From: Prosapia bicincta
Taxonomy: Eukaryota; Arthropoda; Insecta; Hemiptera; Cercopidae
Direction: 5' to 3'
Length of the DNA: 64,000 nucleotides
NCBI GenBank assembly: GCA_036971475.1
Contig: JBAIZL010000006.1
Location: 133,225,731-133,289,730, forward strand
In this document: one piece after another, positions 1-16,439 of the stretch
Position numbering within the stretch: position 1 is the first letter of the stretch
Layout of the letters: each line of letters begins with the position of its first letter
Position numbers and translations under genes: made by a program
The notes under the pieces: model-generated
The model's input: only the letters and a program-made list of their open reading frames with translations
Databases searched by the model: none
What the model was told of the DNA's origin: nothing

Positions 1-291
1 AGGTTACGTCCAATGTGCATTTTAACTGATTTGGGTTATAAAGTGTTGAAATTTGATGTTTGTTTTTCAAAATGAAGTTAATTTAGGCAATCCATCCAAG
101 GTGTATAGATACAATATCCAAGTTTGGGAGTAAATGCATTTCAAGATCATTTAAATTATTATAATATCCACCCATACAAGATGTGATAATTTATTATGGG
201 AGGGGATGTTTCTGTAGTGGGAACTCTGACATTGAATTTTAATAAGGTGACCCAAATTTATTCCAAAGATGGCTGTATAAAAAATATTTGT
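1..291. other. AT-rich sequence, nothing recognised
   Basis: No open frame with coding character, RNA gene or repeat boundary was recognised before the tandem duplication that begins near 292. Confidence 0.4.
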
Positions 292-1730
292 ATCCCAGGT
301 AAATGGTAAAAATTAAACTGGTGTCAGGTTGTTAGAAGGTGGGCAGTATTATACAATTGTTTATTGTGTCCAAGAAAGGTTAATAGCGAGTAGCAGTAAA
401 GTATACAGGTCAGGGCGGTGGCATTTTTCGGTAGAACTGTCAAGGTCCAACATAAACCTAACCTCAACAATGTTATATCTTGTTGAGTGTTTTTTTTTTT
501 GAATTGTGAAGTACATTGAATAGTGTACGTTTCCTTCCAGCGCATATGTTTTTACTTTGAAAATTACAAAGGGTTGAAACAAATATGTAGAGATTATTTT
601 TACAAAACTTTCAAAAGTAAGACCCTGGGGTATTGTTCCTTAAGGGTGTCCAAATAAGGTATTGGTTATTGAAATATGGAGATTACCGGATTAATTTTTT
701 TACCAATGATTGGGAGTTTTGCTACCATTATAATTGCATATTTTCAAGGTGGGCCATTAATGAGGATACAGCAGATGAGAGGTAAACTTATGTTTACCTA
801 TTAAGCATGTCTATAACCTTGGTGTGATTTGAACAAAATTCGTACTGTTTAGCCTAACCTAAACAAGACAAGAATATATTTGTAAAGGTCTTGACGACAT
901 GAAGTGTATCCATGATGCTTAAGTACATTTTTAAATAGGCAAACGCCATTAAAAAAATTATTAAGTAAATTTGTGAAGAGGTTTGACCATTTTGTTTACT
1001 CTTATATCTATATCCCAGGTAAATGGTAAAAACAAATAAGCTGGTGATAGGATATTACGGCAGTATTATTGTTATTTATTGTGTCCAAGAAAGGTAAATA
1101 GCGAGTAGCAGTAAAGTATACAGGCCAGGGAGGTGGCATTTTTTGGTAGAAATGTCAAGGTCCAACCTATCAAACCTAACCTAAACAATGTCATATCTTG
1201 TTAAGTGGTTTTTTTAAATGGTGAAGTACATTGAATAGAGTGTTATACGTTTCCTTGCAGCGCATATGTTTTTACCTTGAAAATTACAAAGGGTTGAAAC
1301 AAATATGTAGAGATTATTTTTATAAAATTTTCAGAAATAATGATCCTAGTGTATTGTTCCTTAAGTGTGTCTAAAATAAGGTAGTAGCTATTGGTATTGA
1401 ATATTGAAATATAGAGATTACCGGATCAATTTCTTTACCAATGATTGATTTCTTTACATTATAATTGGATATTATTAAGGTGGACCATTATTGAGGATAA
1501 AGCAGATGAGGTAAACTTATGTTTACCCACTAAGCATGACTATAACCTTGGTGCTATTTGAACAAAATTTGTTCTGTTTAGCCGAACCTAAACCAGAAAA
1601 AAATATATTTGTAAAGGTCTTGACATGAGAAGTGTTAAGTACATTTTAAAATGGACTATCGCGGTTATGAAGTAAATTTGCGAAGAGGTTAGGCCATTTC
1701 GTTTACACTTTTATCTACAGTTAAACGAAA
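292..1730. repeat. Two-copy tandem duplication, about 720-bp unit
   Basis: Two diverged direct copies abut. The phrase TCCCAGGTAAATGGTAAAAA occurs near 293 and near 1013. The rest follows in the same order in both: a GTGTCCAAGAAAGGT block, a CAAGGTCCAAC block, a GTAAACTTATGTTTACC block (about 782 and 1510), and a closing GAAGAGGTT block (about 975 and 1682). Small indels separate the copies. No long open frame lies inside, so this looks like duplicated non-coding DNA. Confidence 0.8.
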
Positions 1731-2418
1731 TAAGACCTAAAATTTAAAATGTTGGGATTGATGACTAGAGTACCATTTTTTTTCATATTCTTATGGATTT
1801 ACAGATGCGGCATGTGGTTAGTAACGGTTACGTCTAGAATTTAAATAACGACGTCTCAATGTTTTTAGGACGGGTATAGCATTGGAATCATATGTTTGAG
1901 TACTCTTAAGATTTTATTTTGAGTTGGAAACAAATTAATGCAAAGACAAATATAGCATATTGTTTAAACAAGTGGCTCTTTATTCTGTAAGAGAATTGTA
2001 TTTCTTTTTCTAATCATAAGTCCTGACATTAGTGATATAAAATTTGTTTTTTTTTTCAAATGACTTTTGCATACAAAATGAGCACACGAGATTTTCTTGT
2101 TAATTAAATTATTTTAGCCACTCACACAGCTTCAACCTTGAATTTTGTTCGAGTAAGAGTGTCACTATTTACAATAATATTATATTATGGTCTTGGTAGA
2201 AACTGAGATTACTTATTTGAAATTAGTTTGTGATTTTATAAAATCAAACAGGACTCATTTCGCTTGTTATTTTATTGTTAGTAGCCTACGTTATAAAATG
2301 TAAAAAAATTTGTAAACAAACTTTAAAACCAGTTGCATTACCAGTTACTAAAGAAGTAAGGCATTGAGCAAAAGATACATATTAGTTTATAGAAATTAGG
2401 TTTTTTAAATTTCTACTT
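1731..2418. other. AT-rich non-coding sequence
   Basis: No gene or element recognised. Sequence near 2230-2340 (AAACTTTAAAACCAGT) weakly resembles sequence near 2830-2910, so the duplicated block described next may once have been larger. Confidence 0.4.
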
Positions 2419-2747
2419 AAATAAATGCCTAACAAAGAAAAATATTAAAATTTAATTTGTAAATTAACTTTTATATTATTGAAAAATAAATTTCTATAAC
2501 TTTTTCAAATATTAGGTCTATTTAAGTAATTATATATTGTTTTTAAATTGATAAGTAGTTATTGACAATAATTATGTTTTACAAATATAGGTATTAAGGG
2601 AAATTAGTGAAATAAACATGTTTACTTGAATAAATGCCTAACAAAGGGCAATATTAAAATTTCATTACGAAATTATCTTTTATATAATTAGAAAAGACAT
2701 TTCTATAACTTCTCTAATATTAGGTCTATTTAAGTAATTATATGTTA
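2419..2747. repeat. Two diverged direct repeats, about 210 bp apart
   Basis: A segment starting AATAAATGCCTAACAAAG recurs with a shared tail ATTAGGTCTATTTAAGTAAT. The copies lie at about 2419-2540 and 2628-2747 and are AT-rich, with no coding content. Confidence 0.65.
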
Positions 2748-3152
2748 TAATTTAGTTAATATATAGTTATTGACAATACTTATATTTAACAAGTATAAGT
2801 AATAGTAGAATTGCGTGAAAAAAAAACGAGAACTTTCTTTGTTTGTTATTTAATGGTCAGTACGTTCTCAAATCTAGAACATTATGTAAAAAACCTTTCA
2901 AACCAGTCTGTTGTAGTTACGATATAAATAAAGGATTGAAAAAGATACATTTTATTGCTTTGAAGGATTACTGTAATCGTAAATAGAACATGTAACACAT
3001 TTCAAATCGGACTGTGAGCGCCTGCAGAGTGGCAAGGCGATACAAAGCCGTGTGTTGCAAGTTGAGACTGTTGATTAGTTGGACTTGATGTAAATGTTGT
3101 TCGTTTGACAATCGTGTGTGTTGGTTAATTAAACCTCGCGTAAGCTCGTTTT

Positions 3153-3410
3153 TCAATGTTGTTTAGTTGGAACGTTGTTCACTTGATCCAGCCCCGAGAT
3201 TTGAGACGTAATCTGCTTTTCTTGACAGGTCATAGTGATTGGAGAAGGGGTTATTTCCTGTTGAAGGGTCGAAGAGTCTTGACGCGAAGTTTGAGGTGTG
3301 GTCCGTTGCATCGTAGAGTGATTTTCAAAATGTAATAATGTATGATGATTTTTGTAGCATTTGTAGCAAAATAGAGAACATTTCAAACCTGACGTTGAGC
3401 CAGCGTCCAA
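3153..3410 (-). pseudogene. BEL/Pao-type LTR element gag zinc-knuckle fragment
   Basis: The minus-strand frame contains CYKCYKNHHTLLHFE. This matches the CxxC...HHxLLH knuckle that precedes the protease in BEL/Pao gag-pol polyproteins (established knowledge of that family). A Ser/Thr/Gln-rich linker follows, as expected after the knuckle, and the frame then stops. A related but poorer frame continues to about 2968. No protease, reverse transcriptase, integrase or LTR was found nearby, so this is an isolated relic. Confidence 0.45.
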
Positions 3411-3477
3411 AATCTTACATTATAAGGTCCGTATTTTAAACTACTTTTTTATTACAACGGTAAAAAAGAAAATAGTC

Positions 3478-3600
3478 AATTCAAAACCACCAAAAGTTGG
3501 TTTTTAATAAAGCAAATAAACCTAACACCGACTAGTTTCGGCGACGATGTCGCTTTCCTCAGTGCTTGGAACTTTCGAGTTGATTATTTGGTTTTTTACG
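3478..3600 (-). mobile_element. Retroelement terminal fragment (Penelope-like style)
   Basis: On the minus strand the segment reads CACTGAGGAAAGCGACATCG, then CGCCGAAACTAGTCGG, then a T-rich tail. This CTGAGGAAAGCGAC...GCCGAAAC layout is a recurrent tip of Penelope-like and some other retroelements. No coding sequence is attached, so the family is uncertain. Confidence 0.35.
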
Positions 3601-3664
3601 GTTGTAAATAGTACTCATTAGCTAAGCAATTAACTAAATATTTTTAATAATTGGTAAGTTAGGC

Positions 3665-3819
3665 TTTGGTATTCAACGATATGTTTCTCATAGAAAGCAA
3701 ATGCGGGGGCTTTTAGACTTATAGCTTTGCAAAATTTAATTCATTTTTCGAATTTTACAAAGTCATAAGACCAAAAATAAGCTCGATTTCTTTTTATATA
3801 TATAACGTTGAATACCAAA
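3665..3819. mobile_element. Palindromic MITE-like element, copy A
   Basis: The segment starts TTTGGTATTCAACG and ends CGTTGAATACCAAA, giving perfect 14-bp terminal inverted repeats. The pairing continues inward: CTTATAGCTTTGCAAAAT faces ATTTTACAAAGTCATAAG. The 155-bp unit has no coding capacity. A target-site duplication could not be fixed with confidence. The second copy is 49864-50026. Confidence 0.65.
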
Positions 3820-5372
3820 CTTCGTTTCAAACAATACCTAAAAACTCATTTTTTATGTTATGACTTGTACAATTAAAATAAAAGTTCGTATTATTGTTAG
3901 AACTTTCAGTCATTTTTAGAAATTAACTCCCATACAGTCAAAATAACAACTGATGCTGCCGAGTATATTTCTTGTCCTTGGTCAAATTGATACAATATCT
4001 TCTAAAACATTTTTTTCAACCCATCAATTAACTTAATAGATTATTAAAATACATTAAATGATAAAGCAAATACTATAAAATGTCACTTCATTTTTATTTC
4101 TAACATAAGATAAGAAAAAAATAGAAACATAAAAAAGCATAAAGTATATCAACTATATATACAGTACCCGGTTTCCCCTAATGTATAAAACAAAATTACA
4201 TGAAGATTTTTTAAACTAAGCTCAAAAAGGGAAGAACATAGTCGTTTCTAAGGTGTGGATATTAACTGCTTGCTCAGCTCAAATTTGTTAATGCTCTCTG
4301 ATTATTCGACTTGGAAGTCGGGGACACCTAGAAACATCGGTCCTTCCCTGTCTATTATACATCGCTAAGTAATATTTGTTCCATGTTCAGTGGAGAAAGT
4401 TTGCCCGAGAGGATCTTTTTTCAACGCTGTTATTTATGCAACCAGAGTTCTCTATGAGTATAAAGATACTTTACTTATGTCTGAGTAGTAATTTGAAACA
4501 AAATTATACACAATACCTCAGTACAGAATATCTAATCAACACAAAAAAATGTTAATTTGTCGAAAATTCGTTTAGAAATTAGGTTTCTATCAGAGGTTAC
4601 AGCTGTTACTCTGCTTGTCTGCTAGGTGGCAGCACCTGCCGGTAGAAATCAGTAATTTCTCCATGGAAAGAGCTTATTAGCTTGGTACATGGGCAACCAA
4701 TTCTGTTTCTTCACTCGCTCTAAGGATAATGTTTTTTCAAATAATAATTTAATATCAGGAAACTGATCTACAATCGAGTCATACTCCAATTGAATACGAA
4801 ATTTTATATTTTATATTAGAAAATATTTTTTCAGTGAATAAATTAAAATAACATTATTTAACAATTATAACAAATTAACAACATATTAAAGTCTTTACGA
4901 TTTTAAAAATCTAAAAATATCAAATAATTTTATTCTGTATTTCTAATTCTTTGCCTCTCTCTAATATTCTATTAGAACTGCCTTCATTGAAAAACTGTTT
5001 TTTCATATAATGAGGGTTGACATATCTTTCATAAATACCACATATAGTAACCCGAGTTAATTCAGAATTTGACAACCGTATTTTAATAATGGTAGTATAT
5101 AAATTGCAACAGTTATTTAACTACTGTCTAATATAATAAAATATTATTTATCCATATAGGTTAGAATTTTGAAGTGATTGTACAGTAAAAAAATCTAAGA
5201 TACGATCGCAAACATTGCTGCTTTTTAGTGTAGTTTGACTGTACACGGTGAATGTTTCACTTTCACACGTAAAACAAAAATTATTTATTTACAAAAAAAA
5301 TACGCACAAATTATATACGCTTTTTTAATACATATCTACATAAATCTACATAGAATGTGTAAAAATGGTTTA

Positions 5373-5495
<123 letters not shown>

Positions 5496-5541
5496 TTACT
5501 AAAGTTTATAATTTGGACTCAATCGGTGTATGGCCCGATTC

Positions 5542-5628
<87 letters not shown>

Positions 5629-5762
5629 AATATATATAAGTTATATATATCTTAACAATTTTAAGTCTTTAAAATATTTTCAGAAAATTGGATTGCTGAG
5701 TTTAAAAATCCTTTATATAATAATTTTTGTGAAAATTCTTAGAGTAGATTTCGAGAAAGATT

Positions 5763-5835
<73 letters not shown>

Positions 5836-5865
5836 TATGGTGATATGTTTTCTTGTATATATAGT

Positions 5866-5940
5866 TAATAAATTTAAAATATTTCAAAAACAAGAATATT
5901 CATTAAAAATATTCTTGTTTTTGAAATATTTTAAATTTAT

Positions 5941-5942
<2 letters not shown>
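5866..5942. repeat. Perfect 35-bp inverted repeat with 7-nt loop
   Basis: The arm at 5866-5900 is the exact reverse complement of 5908-5942, with a 7-nt spacer. The arm sequence (core TTTCAAAAACAAGAATA) also occurs near 14402 and near 63466. At 63466 it forms the tail of a Penelope-like element, so the hairpin is probably two such tails head to head. The copy at 52094-52170 has one mismatch. Confidence 0.9.
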
Positions 5943-5999
<57 letters not shown>

Positions 6000-6003
<4 letters not shown>

Positions 6004-6075
6004 AACTAAGTCAAAATACAAATACAAGAATTATAATTGAATTTACAATTCAATTGTATTTTGACTTAGTTCTTT
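6000..6075. repeat. Hairpin with 22-bp perfect arms
   Basis: AAAGAACTAAGTCAAAATAC at 6000 onward faces its reverse complement ending at 6075. A smaller inverted repeat (ATTGAATT/AATTCAAT) lies in the loop. Copy B near 52216-52283 keeps the arms but has a shorter loop. Confidence 0.85.
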
Positions 6076-6099
6076 ATTATTACAGAAGAATACATATTG

Positions 6100-6146
<47 letters not shown>

Positions 6147-6474
6147 GTATACACAATTATTAGTTGTTAAAGAGTAATAATTAATTAAATTTAATGAATT
6201 ATATTATTTTTATATGGGAAATAATCTTTTCACAAAAGGGACAAGACATGCAATATACTTGTTTCTTCCATTTGGCTTAAAATATATGATTACAAATTGA
6301 TCTTATAAAACGGCTGATTTTATGATATAGGTTATGTGGTAGAACAGCTGTTTTATGCTATGTTACCTTATTAATATTATTTGTAGTTTTATAATAAAAA
6401 GTAACTAAAACAAAACTTTTCTTTGTTGACCTCAGTAGGTATTGACTTAAAAACAAAAATTATAATAATTGTAG

Positions 6475-6599
6475 GAGATGGAGATGGAACACGATGGACT
6501 CCCAGCATCAAACATTACAAGAAATGAAGCTTTACATTCATTTTCAAGTCAAATTCAGCCAAATCCAATGACGTCATCGGGTATATCTAATATGACTAA
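6475..6599 (+). pseudogene. hAT/ZBED-type transposase exon, truncated copy A
   Basis: The sequence matches the start of the longer relic at 52713. Both follow a TTGTAG acceptor and read MEMEHDGLPASNITRNEALH onward. In copy A homology stops at 6599, before the catalytic domain, where a short AT segment leads into the 54-bp minisatellite. It cannot be functional. Confidence 0.55.
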
Positions 6600-6630
6600 A
6601 TATACCCGATATATGTAGTATATCAAATAT

Positions 6631-7200
6631 TGCCTACATACGAGGGGTGTACGTTCCAGGAGATGTGGAGAAGTGCAATAATATTGCCTACATACGAGTG
6701 GCGTGCGTTCCAGGAGATGTGGAGAAGTGCACTAATATTGCCTACATACAAGGGGTGTACGTTCCAGGAGATCTGGAGAAGTGCACTAATATTGCCTACA
6801 TACGTTGGGCGTGCGTTCCAGGAGATGTGGAGAAGTGCACTAATAATGGCTACATACGAGGGGCGTGCGTTTTAGGAGATGTGGATAAGTGCACTAATAA
6901 TGCCTACATACGAGGGGTGTGCGTTCCAGGAGATCTAGAGAAGTTCACTAATATTTCCTACATACGAGGAGTGTGCGTTCCAGGAGATCTGGAGTAGTCC
7001 ACTAATAATGGCTACATACGAGGGGAGTGCGTTCCAGGAGATGTAGAGAAGTGCACTAATATTGCCAACATACGAGGGGTGTGCGTTCCAGGAGATGTAG
7101 AGAAGTGCACTAATATTGCCTACATACTAGGGGTGTGCGTTCCAGGAGATGTAGAGAAGTGCACTAATATTGCCTACATACGAGGGGTGTGCGTTCCAGG
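6631..7200. repeat. 54-bp minisatellite, about 10.5 copies
   Basis: The unit begins TGCCTACATACGAGGGGTGT and ends near AAGTGCACTAATAT. Starts at 6631 and 6685 fix the period at 54 bp. Because 54 is a multiple of three, two frames stay open over several units, reading an 18-residue repeat such as AYIRGVCVPGDVEKCTN. The array begins and ends abruptly with no splice or start context that would support coding. Confidence 0.92.
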
Positions 7201-7534
7201 ATGGTCACAAACCATGGGAATCTGATGGGGCTTTAATACAAAATTGAAAGATCTAGGTCCCCTGTGTGCAAAAGATGCGACGAGAACCAAGAGGAAAGCC
7301 CAATCCACGTACTCTGTGAGTGTCTTGCTTTGGGAGCTGCAAGGAGAAAGTGGTTAGGCTGACAGGTATGTAGACCAGAAGATGTCAGAAGGTTTAACAT
7401 CAGGTGGATACTTGGTTTCTGCAAAAAGGTAGGTATCCACTAAGCTAGTCCTGTGGTAAAGATGGGAAGTACAAAGGCTGGAGCTAAGTGCTCTACATCG
7501 TTAAAATACCTCCGAGTTTTAGTAATAAAATGAG

Positions 7535-7536
<2 letters not shown>
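7201..7536 (+). mobile_element. 3' end of a non-LTR retrotransposon
   Basis: A plus-strand frame reads CKRCDENQEESPIHVLCECL, then ALGAARRKWLG, a stop, then ILGFCKKVGIH and a stop near 7441. The CxxC...H....C zinc knuckle before the terminal helix is typical of the C-terminus of RNase H-encoding non-LTR elements. A second copy at 59623-59845 (minus) has Trp where this copy has the in-frame TGA, showing the stop is a mutation. The 3' UTR ends in TAATAAAA-like repeats. Confidence 0.65.
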
Positions 7537-7633
<97 letters not shown>

Positions 7634-7664
7634 GAGATAGACAGGCAGACAGAGAGAGAGAGAG
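7537..7664. repeat. Compound (TA)n(GA)n microsatellite
   Basis: About 50 bp of TA is followed by GA repeats with a few interruptions. Confidence 0.95.
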
Positions 7665-7667
7665 CAT

Positions 7668-8640
7668 CTACAAATAGGGAATAGTGAACCGTACATTACG
7701 AGTTATACTATTAATGGAAATGGCAAATATGGCGTTATTAGTATAGCAAATAATGGTAATGACTAACCTGCGATACACAATTCTCCTGTTTGTAACTATT
7801 TGAATATGAACTGGAAAAGGCCTATTTGACCCAAAATTAACGATGATTGCTAAGAGTTTGCCCTGTATATCCATGATTTTAAAGTTTTCGGAATTCCTCT
7901 TCTCGAAGTCGAAGAAAATAGCAAGATGTGTTTGACGCAAGATAAAGGCATTTCAATAGCAGATTCTAACAATTGCAATTGGTCAACTGATTATCGGCCT
8001 TGCCTGAAACCACACTGTTCGTTGCAAATAAGCTCGTTGGTTTCTAGGTAACAGACAAGACGTCGATTAACCATTTTCTCCAGTAGTTATCACAAAGCGC
8101 TTGTAATTTATATAGATCTACAGCTACTGGGATTGGTTGTGTCTTTACCTGGTTTTAAAAGAGGAATTACTGTCGCTTGTAACCATGCGTAGGGAAAACC
8201 TTGGTCCTCAAATAAACGATTGTATATCCGACGTATGACTTATTTTGCCGATGATGATAGATGTTTTTTCATAGCGCAAACAATGGAATCAGGACCTGGT
8301 GCAAAAACATTCGTTGACGAGAGAACTGATTCGTTTTACCCAAAAGAGGACGGAATGTTCAAAGAAGAATCTCCAGACAATTCAACAGTAAAAGGCATTG
8401 CTTCTTCCTTCAGTTTATACGTTTGGAATAATCTATTATAAGCTGTAGTAGAAGATAAGTTAGAAAGTGACGTTCAAAGTACATTATCTATATCGGCATT
8501 GATTGTGATCGATCTCCCATTCGGTTGCATCAGCGCAATAACTGTAAACGGAATGGAAGTACCACAAACAGATCTTAATTTCCTCCATACTGAGGAATTA
8601 ATCGTCTAATCTACTGGGTCATTCTAACAGCTTTGCCAAG
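7668..8640 (-). pseudogene. Jockey-type non-LTR reverse transcriptase relic
   Basis: The minus strand carries a decayed reverse transcriptase in several frames. In order: APGPDS (near 8300), then RIYNRLFEDQGFPYAWLQAT and VIPLLKPGKDT (near 8150-8230), then a finger-domain block with ITSAL, NEQCGF and DQLQLLESA, then AIFFDFEK near 7900, where the first catalytic Asp motif (FxDxxKA) is expected. Upstream at about 8460-8640 another frame resembles the region before the RT. The YxDD box is not recognisable. There are multiple stops and frameshifts, so it is dead. Clade (Jockey versus CR1-like) is inferred from these motifs only. Confidence 0.7.
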
Positions 8641-9438
8641 ATTATCCGTCTAAAAGAACTGTCTACATATACGACCCTTATGCACCCTAATAACTTGTTC
8701 TTTTAAAATAATTTCCCCGTAGGCCTATTTATATAATTATTTCATACATAATGGTAAACTTCAGAAATAATTCGCTATAAAACCGATGAAATTTTAGATG
8801 CAAAATATAGAGATGAAGAAAACACTATTGGTCCCAGAGTGGTTATTAATTTGATTTTAGAGTCCGAAAAGATTGCTTATAGTAAAATGTGTCTATGTTA
8901 GTTTATTTACCATTTTAAAAAAATTAAATAACATATTCGATATCTCATAACAACAAGATGCAATCCTAGATGCGATACCTTGGAAATACACCATGGAAAA
9001 CTATATGAACTTTTACTTGTTAATGCAAGCAATTAACATTTGCGAAGTAAGAAACTTAGGGCAAAAACAATTCTAAAATTATAGGTTTATTTTATAGAAA
9101 CATCATCGAAAAAAACTTAAGGATCCTCATATTCACAAAGAAATGGAAATAGAACAAAATGACATTCAATACACTTTCAGATACCTACTATGTATTTATT
9201 ATAGTATAATGGATACATAGGTTTCAGATAAATTTGTTTATTTATTATAAAATACTGCATATATAGATTTCCGATATAATAGTTATTTATTAAATTATAA
9301 TGGATACTTTGGCTACATTACAGTTAGTATAATGGATACACAGATAGTTATATATTATGATATAATGGATATATAGGTTCCAGGTATACTATGTAACTGA
9401 ATACGGGTACATGGTTTGTCAAATAATAGCAATAGTTG
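8641..9438. other. Intergenic DNA with short degenerate repeats
   Basis: No gene was found. Near 9190-9400 a phrase like TATAATGGATACATAGGTTTC recurs several times at irregular spacing, a weak tandem repeat. AATAAA signals on the minus strand occur at 9241-9246 and 9195-9200, about 195 and 240 bp past the stop of the minus-strand gene. Either could serve as its poly(A) signal (inference). Confidence 0.4.
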
Positions 9439-14099
<4,661 letters not shown>

Positions 14100-14143
14100 G
14101 ATGTCTAGAAGATCAATGGTGGCTTCTCCTGCCGCTGCACGCG

Positions 14144-14151
14144 TATATATA
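14144..14151 (-). promoter_or_regulatory. TATA box of the secreted-protein gene
   Basis: The minus strand reads GAGCTATATATACGCG. A start site 25-35 bp downstream would fall near 14112-14120, leaving a 5' UTR of roughly 15-20 nt before the ATG. Local GC content rises around the core promoter. The start site itself is inferred. Confidence 0.65.
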
Positions 14152-14159
14152 GCTCTAGT

Positions 14160-14394
14160 CCTACGCGTCAGAATAGACCGCCGGGCCTAACGAGCTAGGC
14201 TTATCATTAACCACGCCCTAATAAAATTTAACCATAAAATTAGGAATTCTAATAAATAGAACAATAGCAATTATTGAATTCTGATATAATGGCATCAATT
14301 AAAATTATTCACACTGCGAAAATGTGTCTGCTTTTACAAATCTTAAAACTTAGCAAATATTTCAACTGAACGGTTTTTTCTAATTTCTCAAGAT
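14160..14394. other. Upstream flank of the secreted-protein gene
   Basis: A GC-richer stretch to about 14215 precedes AT-rich DNA. No second gene or element was recognised. Confidence 0.4.
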
Positions 14395-14500
14395 ATATTT
14401 ATATATTATTAATAAATTTAAAATATTTCAAAAACAATAATAGTTTTATTATATACTCTTGCTTTGAAATGTTTTAATTTTATAAATTGTATTATATAGT
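14395..14500. repeat. Degenerate copy of the Penelope-like tail hairpin
   Basis: TAATAAATTTAAAATATTTC at 14409 onward matches the arm of the hairpin at 5866. A mutated inverted partner (TTGAAATGTTTTAATTTTAT) follows near 14463. It is therefore an older copy of the same palindrome. Confidence 0.6.
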
Positions 14501-16087
14501 TTGATTTTTCGCCAGGTTAAAAAAGCAACCTAGTAAGAGAAAAAGTTTAAAGGATGTATTAAGTAGAGTGTATGAAAATATTTAGGGTTGTATGCATTTA
14601 AACAAGAAAATATAGTTTTTGTCCCTTTGCTTAAAAGTTATTAACACCTGAATTATCAACGCCAAAAAGTTAAAAATAAACATTTTACCTCTTCCTAATT
14701 ACGAAAGCCGGTTTTGTGTTCTTATGAAATGAAATAATTGAACGTATGGACACAAAATGTCTTCACTACTCTTGTGTATGGGTGTAAAATGAAAGACTTA
14801 TATGAATATTCTTTAAAAAACTCAGTAACTTTATGTGTTTGTATCTTACAGTAATATCGCATTCAATATTTCCTAATATAATAAATGCTTTGTGAGGAAA
14901 TAGTATATGCAGAATATTTATACCTAATTGATAACTGTTATACCTAAAATGCGTCAAAAATAATCTTGTTATTTTATAAGTAAATATAAAATATTTCCCA
15001 AAATATGACTTGGAAATATAATAAATGTTTTTAAAAAAATATTATTTTTAATTTTTAGATTTTTTTTCAAAAGAGTTAGATGGATATGCTTTGTTATTCT
15101 GTCACACAAATTTACTTCTCTTGATCCCAAGTATATATCTTCTTATTTAAACTGTGGGATTGATATAATACACTCCATCGTCCTCAGGGCACAATGGAAA
15201 CATATTTTCCATTAGAAGTACTCACTTGCAGCTGAATAAACCGAGAGGTACGCACGAAAGCTTTATGATTGGCTCGTTATTAAGTGTAAACTTACGCAAA
15301 CAGAAAATTTAATGAGTAAACTTGGATATGTTTTATGATTGTCAGTTTATATTTTGGTTTATTATTTTACTTGCCTCTTTAAAACTTATTTATGAATTTT
15401 TCAAGTTTTGACTCAAATATTAAATGCCCTTTAACAATTATACCATTCAATTAATTTGTAGTAATATTTCTAAAGTAATTTTTTTATGTTAACTGTTATC
15501 AGGCATATTGTAGGTAGACAGAGTATTAAATAAATATGTATTCCTTTAGTTTATAAACAATTTGACAAGATGGTCATTACAACTGACGGAGAACAACTTA
15601 AGCCAGTGAGGAGATTGTCAAAGACAAACAAAAATAATAAAAAAAGGAGATGTCACATGTTTTCCATTGTTGACGCGTTTTGAAATGACTACATTTTTAA
15701 AACTTAAATAGTACTTTCTTTATAAGAGTACTATTCGTCTTTATAGTTTAGTTTTGAGTGAACTCAATGTGTCTTAAAGACGCACTCAATATTTATGCGA
15801 ACAGTGCTATTTAACCTTTGAAAAGGGAGTAATTAAGGCAAAGAAATGTACTCGAATATTGTAATGTTTGGAAAGGCAGAAAAATGTACTCAAATATACA
15901 CTTATGTTCCTAAAAGAAGTCATATAATAAGAATTTCACTTTTTGTGTAAATCAAAATAAAAACTTATTTTTTTTAAGTACAAAAATATCAATAAAACGG
16001 AAGTTTATTTTATAGTGAATAAAATATAAAAAGAAATGGAACCATACGAGAAACATTTTTTTTAGAAATCAAATGTATACATTATTT
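14501..16087. other. AT-rich intergenic DNA, nothing recognised
   Basis: No open frame with family resemblance, RNA gene or clear repeat was found. A phrase around 15850-15890 (GAATATTGTAATGTTTGGAA) resembles one near 27700, possibly an old dispersed repeat. Confidence 0.4.
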
Positions 16088-16273
16088 TTTAAATAAATAA
16101 AACCTGTTAACCATCAAAACAAATTATCCTCATATAGACCGTTATGTAGATTTCAATTGTAAAGCAATCATCTTTACAAGAAATCATTACAAGTATCGAA
16201 GACGATTACTTTGCAATCGAAATCTACAAAAGAATAAAACGTTTTGATGGTAAAGAGGTTTTATTTATTTAAA
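16088..16273. mobile_element. Palindromic MITE-like element
   Basis: Terminal arms of about 33 bp pair with few mismatches: TTTAAATAAATAAAACC...CCATCAAAAC against GTTTTGATGG...GGTTTTATTTATTTAAA. An inner pair (GTAGATTTCAATTGTAAAGC against GCAATCGAAATCTAC) extends the fold. The 186-bp unit has no coding capacity. Target duplication is unclear. Confidence 0.65.
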
Positions 16274-16439
16274 ATAGAAAATTACATCACAGTTGCTCAA
16301 ACCTGTTATTGTAAAGAAACCAATTATATTATAACGTTTGCAGCAAAACTAACGTTACTGAAACAGTTGTAAGATTTTATTTCATTTCATTTAAATAGTT
16401 TTACAAACATATACAGTTAAATTCAGTCAAATAGGTTAG

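Larger units (their letters stand above)
5547..6144. repeat. Four (TA)n tracts, the last running into (CA)n
   Basis: Pure TA tracts lie at about 5547-5625, 5765-5831, 5944-6000 and 6101-6134, the last followed by a short CA run. They separate two hairpins (5866-5942 and 6000-6075). Open frames here encode only alternating Tyr-Ile and are artefacts. Confidence 0.95.

Noticed and set aside
6647..6997. 116-codon plus-strand frame over the 54-bp minisatellite
   Set aside because: Openness follows from the unit length being a multiple of three; no supported start, splice site or domain.
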